NCBI GenBank assembly: GCA_027484885.1
Contig: JAIXSD010000451.1
Coordinates: 1-7,773 of the forward strand
Direction: 5' to 3'
DNA: 7,773 nucleotides
Source of the DNA: Rubrivivax sp.
GTDB lineage: Bacteria > Pseudomonadota > Gammaproteobacteria > Burkholderiales > Burkholderiaceae_C
The notes below the pieces were generated by a model, which had not been told where the DNA came from, did no database searches, and saw only the letters and a program-made list of their open reading frames with translations. A program made the position numbers and the translations under genes. This document shows positions 5,931-7,773 of the stretch, in pieces (the stretch's first letter is position 1; each line of letters begins with the position of its first letter).

Positions 5931-5980
5931 CGGCTCGGCCCGGCTCAGCCCGGCTCAGCCCGGCTCAGCCCGGCTTAGCG
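5931..5980 (+). repeat. Five tandem 10-bp repeats (CGGCTCAGCC) after pufC
   Basis: Five head-to-tail units follow the pufC stop after 4 bases: CGGCTCGGCC, three identical CGGCTCAGCC, and CGGCTTAGCG. Each contains GGCT-N-AGCC, so neighbouring units can pair with each other, and GGCTGAG across the pufC stop (5921-5927) can pair with CTCAGCC in any copy. Only the outer units have diverged, the pattern expected of replication slippage. The array lies in the 213-base spacer before ppsR and could end in structured 3' mRNA, but no protein-binding role is evident. Confidence 0.9.
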
Positions 5981-6000
5981 TTTCGCCCTGACGAGGCACA

Positions 6001-6063
6001 GGCTTCGCCACGCGCACGCCCGGGTATCTGCCGGGGTGGTTCGGGGCGAAGCCCGGGCTGTTT
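6001..6063 (+). terminator. Alternative stem-loops downstream of pufC, possible weak terminator
   Basis: GGCTTCGCC (6001-6009) pairs perfectly over 9 bp with GGCGAAGCC (6045-6053). Alternatively GCCCGGG (6018-6024) pairs with CCCGGGC (6052-6058), followed by TGTTTGTG. The two share 6052-6053 and cannot both form. A small inner stem (6019-6023 with 6031-6035) fits only the first. The T-poor tail makes this a poor intrinsic terminator. It may instead be the 3' end stabiliser of puf mRNA or the leader of ppsR. Confidence 0.4.
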
Positions 6064-6139
6064 GTGATAAGTTCCGGCGGGTTTGCCGGGGGCTGCGTCA
6101 GCAGCACCGGCCATACTCACCCGATTGAGAACCTTCGCC

Positions 6140-7612
6140 GTGCCCACCCCGTCCGAAACTGACCCTGAGCTCAGCGCTCTGTCGCCTCTGGCAGCGCAGC
6201 TGGCCAGCACCATCGCCCGCGTGGCCAGCGATATCGCCTTGGTCATCGACAAGGATGGCGTGATCTCCTCGGTGGCCGAGGGCCAGGCGGTGCGCGCGCA
6301 GGGCTGCGGCGATTGGGTGGGCCAGCGCTGGATCGACACGGTCAGCGCCGCCACCCGGCCCAAGATTCAATCCCTGCTGGATGAAGTCAGCCGCCAGGGC
6401 GTGGTCTCACGCCGGCGCGAGGTCAACCACCCGGCCCAGGGCGGCGAAGAACTGCCCCTGACCTGGGCGGCCATCCGTCTCGGTGCCGGCGGGCCGGTGC
6501 TGGCGGTCGGCCGCGATCTGCGTGCGGTGGCGGCCATTCAGCAGCGTTTTGTCGAAGCCCAGCAGGACCTGGAGCGCCATTTCTGGAACCGCCGCCAGGC
6601 CGAAAGCCGCTACCAGCTCTTGTTCCAGGCCGCGCACGACGGCGTGCTGGTGCTCGACGCACGCGATCTGCAGGTGCAGGACGCCAACGAGGCCGCGCTG
6701 GCTTTGCTGGGCCTGCCTTTCAACCTGATCCAAGGCCGACGGCTCAGCGACAGCCTGCCGCCGCTGGTGCGGCCCGCGCTGACCGAGCTGCTCTCGCAAG
6801 CCCGCAGCAGCGGCCGGGCGGGCGAGATCCGTGTGCGTGGCTTGGGCAGCGCCGCCTCGCTGGGCCAGCCGGCCCCGGCGCTCGACATCAGCGCCACGCC
6901 TTTCCGGGCCGATGAGCAGGAGCTGCTGCTGGTGCGCATGCGCCGCGATGAGTTTGCCGGCAGCGATGCCAGCTTGCAGGCGCGCGTCTCGGCCTTTGTG
7001 GAAAGCACCCCCGATGCGGTGGTTATCACCGATGCCTCGGGCGCGGTGCAGATGGCCAACCCGGCGTTCTTGCGCCTGAGCGGCAATGCCAGCACCGAAG
7101 CCCCGGTGCGCGGTCGCAAGGTGTCCGAGCTGCTGCTGGCGGCCGAGGGCGCCTGGGCACGCTTGATGGCCCGCGTCAACCGCCACGGTGTGCTGGCCGG
7201 GGCCGAGCTGCGGGTGGGTTCGCCCGATGGCCGGCCGCAAACGGTGCAGGTCAGTGCCGCCTTGATGAGCGAGGGCGAGCAGACCAGCCTGGGTTGGATC
7301 TTGCGCCTGGTGCCCACGGCGCCCGAGCCGGTGCAAATTGCCGGCGCGGTTGGCCCTGGCGAGGATGTGCTGGCCGGCTTGTTCGACCAGGTCGGTCGTG
7401 TGCCTCTGCAGGACTTGATGGTCCAGGTGGCGCAAAGGGCCGAGCGCCAGCTGATCGCCAATGCCTGGCTGCGCACCGGCGGCCAGATCGAAGCCACCGC
7501 CAGCGCCCTGGGCCTGAGTGTGGAGGCGCTGCAGCAACGCCTGCAGGTGCATGGCCTGGCCGGGCCTGAGGCCGCCGCGCCCGGTGCGGCCACGGCGCAT
7601 CCGATCAATTGA
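6140..7612 (+). CDS. ppsR: Photosynthesis gene regulator PpsR/CrtJ (PAS-PAS-PAS-HTH)
   Basis: PpsR (CrtJ) is a DNA-binding regulator of bch, crt, puc and puf genes that responds to redox state or light through partner proteins. The product from the preferred GTG at 6140 has 490 residues. It shows an N-terminal PAS-like region (about 25-130), a glutamine-rich helical linker (about 130-155, AAIQQRFVEAQQDLE), a PAS domain (about 155-270, AHDGVLVLDARDLQVQDANE), a second PAS domain (about 282-395, TPDAVVITDASGAVQMANPA) and a FIS-type helix-turn-helix (about 423-475, GGQIEATASALGLSVEALQQ). No ATG occurs near the start. GTG 6140 has only a weak GAGA site; TTG 6125 and TTG 6083 are in frame but no better. 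The only cysteine is residue 56; the helix-turn-helix cysteine used for redox sensing in Rhodobacter is replaced by Leu. It is co-directional with puf, and bphP starts 8 bases after its stop. Confidence 0.88.
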   Translation: MPTPSETDPELSALSPLAAQLASTIARVASDIALVIDKDGVISSVAEGQAVRAQGCGDWVGQRWIDTVSAATRPKIQSLLDEVSRQGVVSRRREVNHPAQGGEELPLTWAAIRLGAGGPVLAVGRDLRAVAAIQQRFVEAQQDLERHFWNRRQAESRYQLLFQAAHDGVLVLDARDLQVQDANEAALALLGLPFNLIQGRRLSDSLPPLVRPALTELLSQARSSGRAGEIRVRGLGSAASLGQPAPALDISATPFRADEQELLLVRMRRDEFAGSDASLQARVSAFVESTPDAVVITDASGAVQMANPAFLRLSGNASTEAPVRGRKVSELLLAAEGAWARLMARVNRHGVLAGAELRVGSPDGRPQTVQVSAALMSEGEQTSLGWILRLVPTAPEPVQIAGAVGPGEDVLAGLFDQVGRVPLQDLMVQVAQRAERQLIANAWLRTGGQIEATASALGLSVEALQQRLQVHGLAGPEAAAPGAATAHPIN

Positions 7613-7620
7613 ATCCGTCC

Positions 7621-7773
7621 ATGAGTTCCCATGTCCCGTCGTCGGCAGCGCCGGCCTTCGGCCAGGCCGACCTCAGCAACTGCGAACGCGAGCTGATCCA
7701 TCTGGCTGGCTCGGTGCAGGCGCATGGCGCCTTGCTGGTGCTGCGTGAGCGCGATCTGCAGGTGCTGCAATGC
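7621..7773 (+). CDS. bphP: Bacteriophytochrome, N-terminal fragment (runs off the window)
   Basis: Only the first 51 residues are present. The segment SNCERELIHLAGSVQAHGAL matches the start of the PAS domain of bacteriophytochromes, where a Cys in NCEREPIHIPGSIQPHG carries biliverdin (Cys24 in Deinococcus). Here it is Cys21, so chromophore attachment should be possible. Bacteriophytochromes sense red/far-red light and commonly continue with GAF, PHY and an output domain; these lie outside the window. The ATG is 8 bases after the ppsR stop with no clear ribosome site, suggesting co-transcription and coupling. In Bradyrhizobium ORS278 and Rhodopseudomonas palustris a bacteriophytochrome next to ppsR relieves PpsR repression in far-red light; the same pairing is inferred here. 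Confidence 0.85.
   Translation, partial: MSSHVPSSAAPAFGQADLSNCERELIHLAGSVQAHGALLVLRERDLQVLQC

Noticed and set aside
1868..6140. PpsR/CrtJ sites (TGT-N12-ACA) and a sigma-70 promoter before pufB or ppsR
   Set aside because: Reading the spacers 1868-2017 and 5927-6139 I found no TGT with ACA at the right distance and no convincing -35/-10 pair; GATAAG at 6066-6071 resembles a -10 box but has no partner. Transcription may start inside bchZ or further upstream.
1..7773. CRISPR arrays, tRNA/rRNA genes, insertion sequences, attachment sites
   Set aside because: None seen. The only tandem repeat is the 10-bp array at 5931-5980, which has no spacers, and no transposase-like frame or terminal inverted repeats are present.

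Overview
The window is a piece of a purple-bacterial photosynthesis gene cluster. All supported genes lie on the + strand, in the order bchY (3' end) - small ORF - bchZ - small ORF - pufB - small membrane-protein ORF - pufA - pufL - pufM - small ORF - pufC - ppsR - bphP (5' end). The high GC content, a type-II reaction centre with a tetraheme PufC, the absence of recognisable pufQ and pufX, and a ppsR-bacteriophytochrome pair after pufC together suggest a phototrophic betaproteobacterium of the Rubrivivax/Roseateles kind (Burkholderiales). That assignment is an inference from protein resemblance and gene order, not from a marker gene.

Region 1-1870 encodes two subunits of chlorophyllide a reductase (BchY tail and complete BchZ), which act in bacteriochlorophyll a synthesis. 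Region 2018-4566 encodes the LH1 antenna polypeptides (PufB beta, PufA alpha) and the reaction-centre L and M subunits, with all pigment and iron ligands present. Region 4790-5926 encodes the lipoprotein tetraheme cytochrome that re-reduces the special pair. Pigment synthesis, antenna, reaction centre and electron donor are therefore set in one co-directional, probably co-transcribed unit. Between pufA and pufL lie two hairpins, the first closed by a UUCG tetraloop. This is the place where other purple bacteria use mRNA hairpins to make more antenna than reaction-centre message.

Region 5927-6139 is a non-coding spacer with five 10-bp tandem repeats and mutually exclusive hairpins. It is followed by ppsR (PAS-PAS-PAS-HTH regulator of photosynthesis genes), and 8 bases later by the start of a bacteriophytochrome with the expected biliverdin-binding cysteine. 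This places a light/redox control module directly behind the genes it probably controls.

The least explained part is a series of four small ORFs filling junctions where characterised operons have nothing or something else: a 53-aa cysteine-rich ORF between bchY and bchZ, a 52-aa ORF between bchZ and pufB (the position of pufQ in Rhodobacter), a 74-aa single-pass membrane protein between pufB and pufA, and a 76-aa ORF between pufM and pufC (the position of pufX in Rhodobacter). Three of them overlap both neighbours by a few bases, typical of translational coupling. The 74-aa membrane protein is the best candidate for an undescribed component of the antenna-reaction-centre complex.
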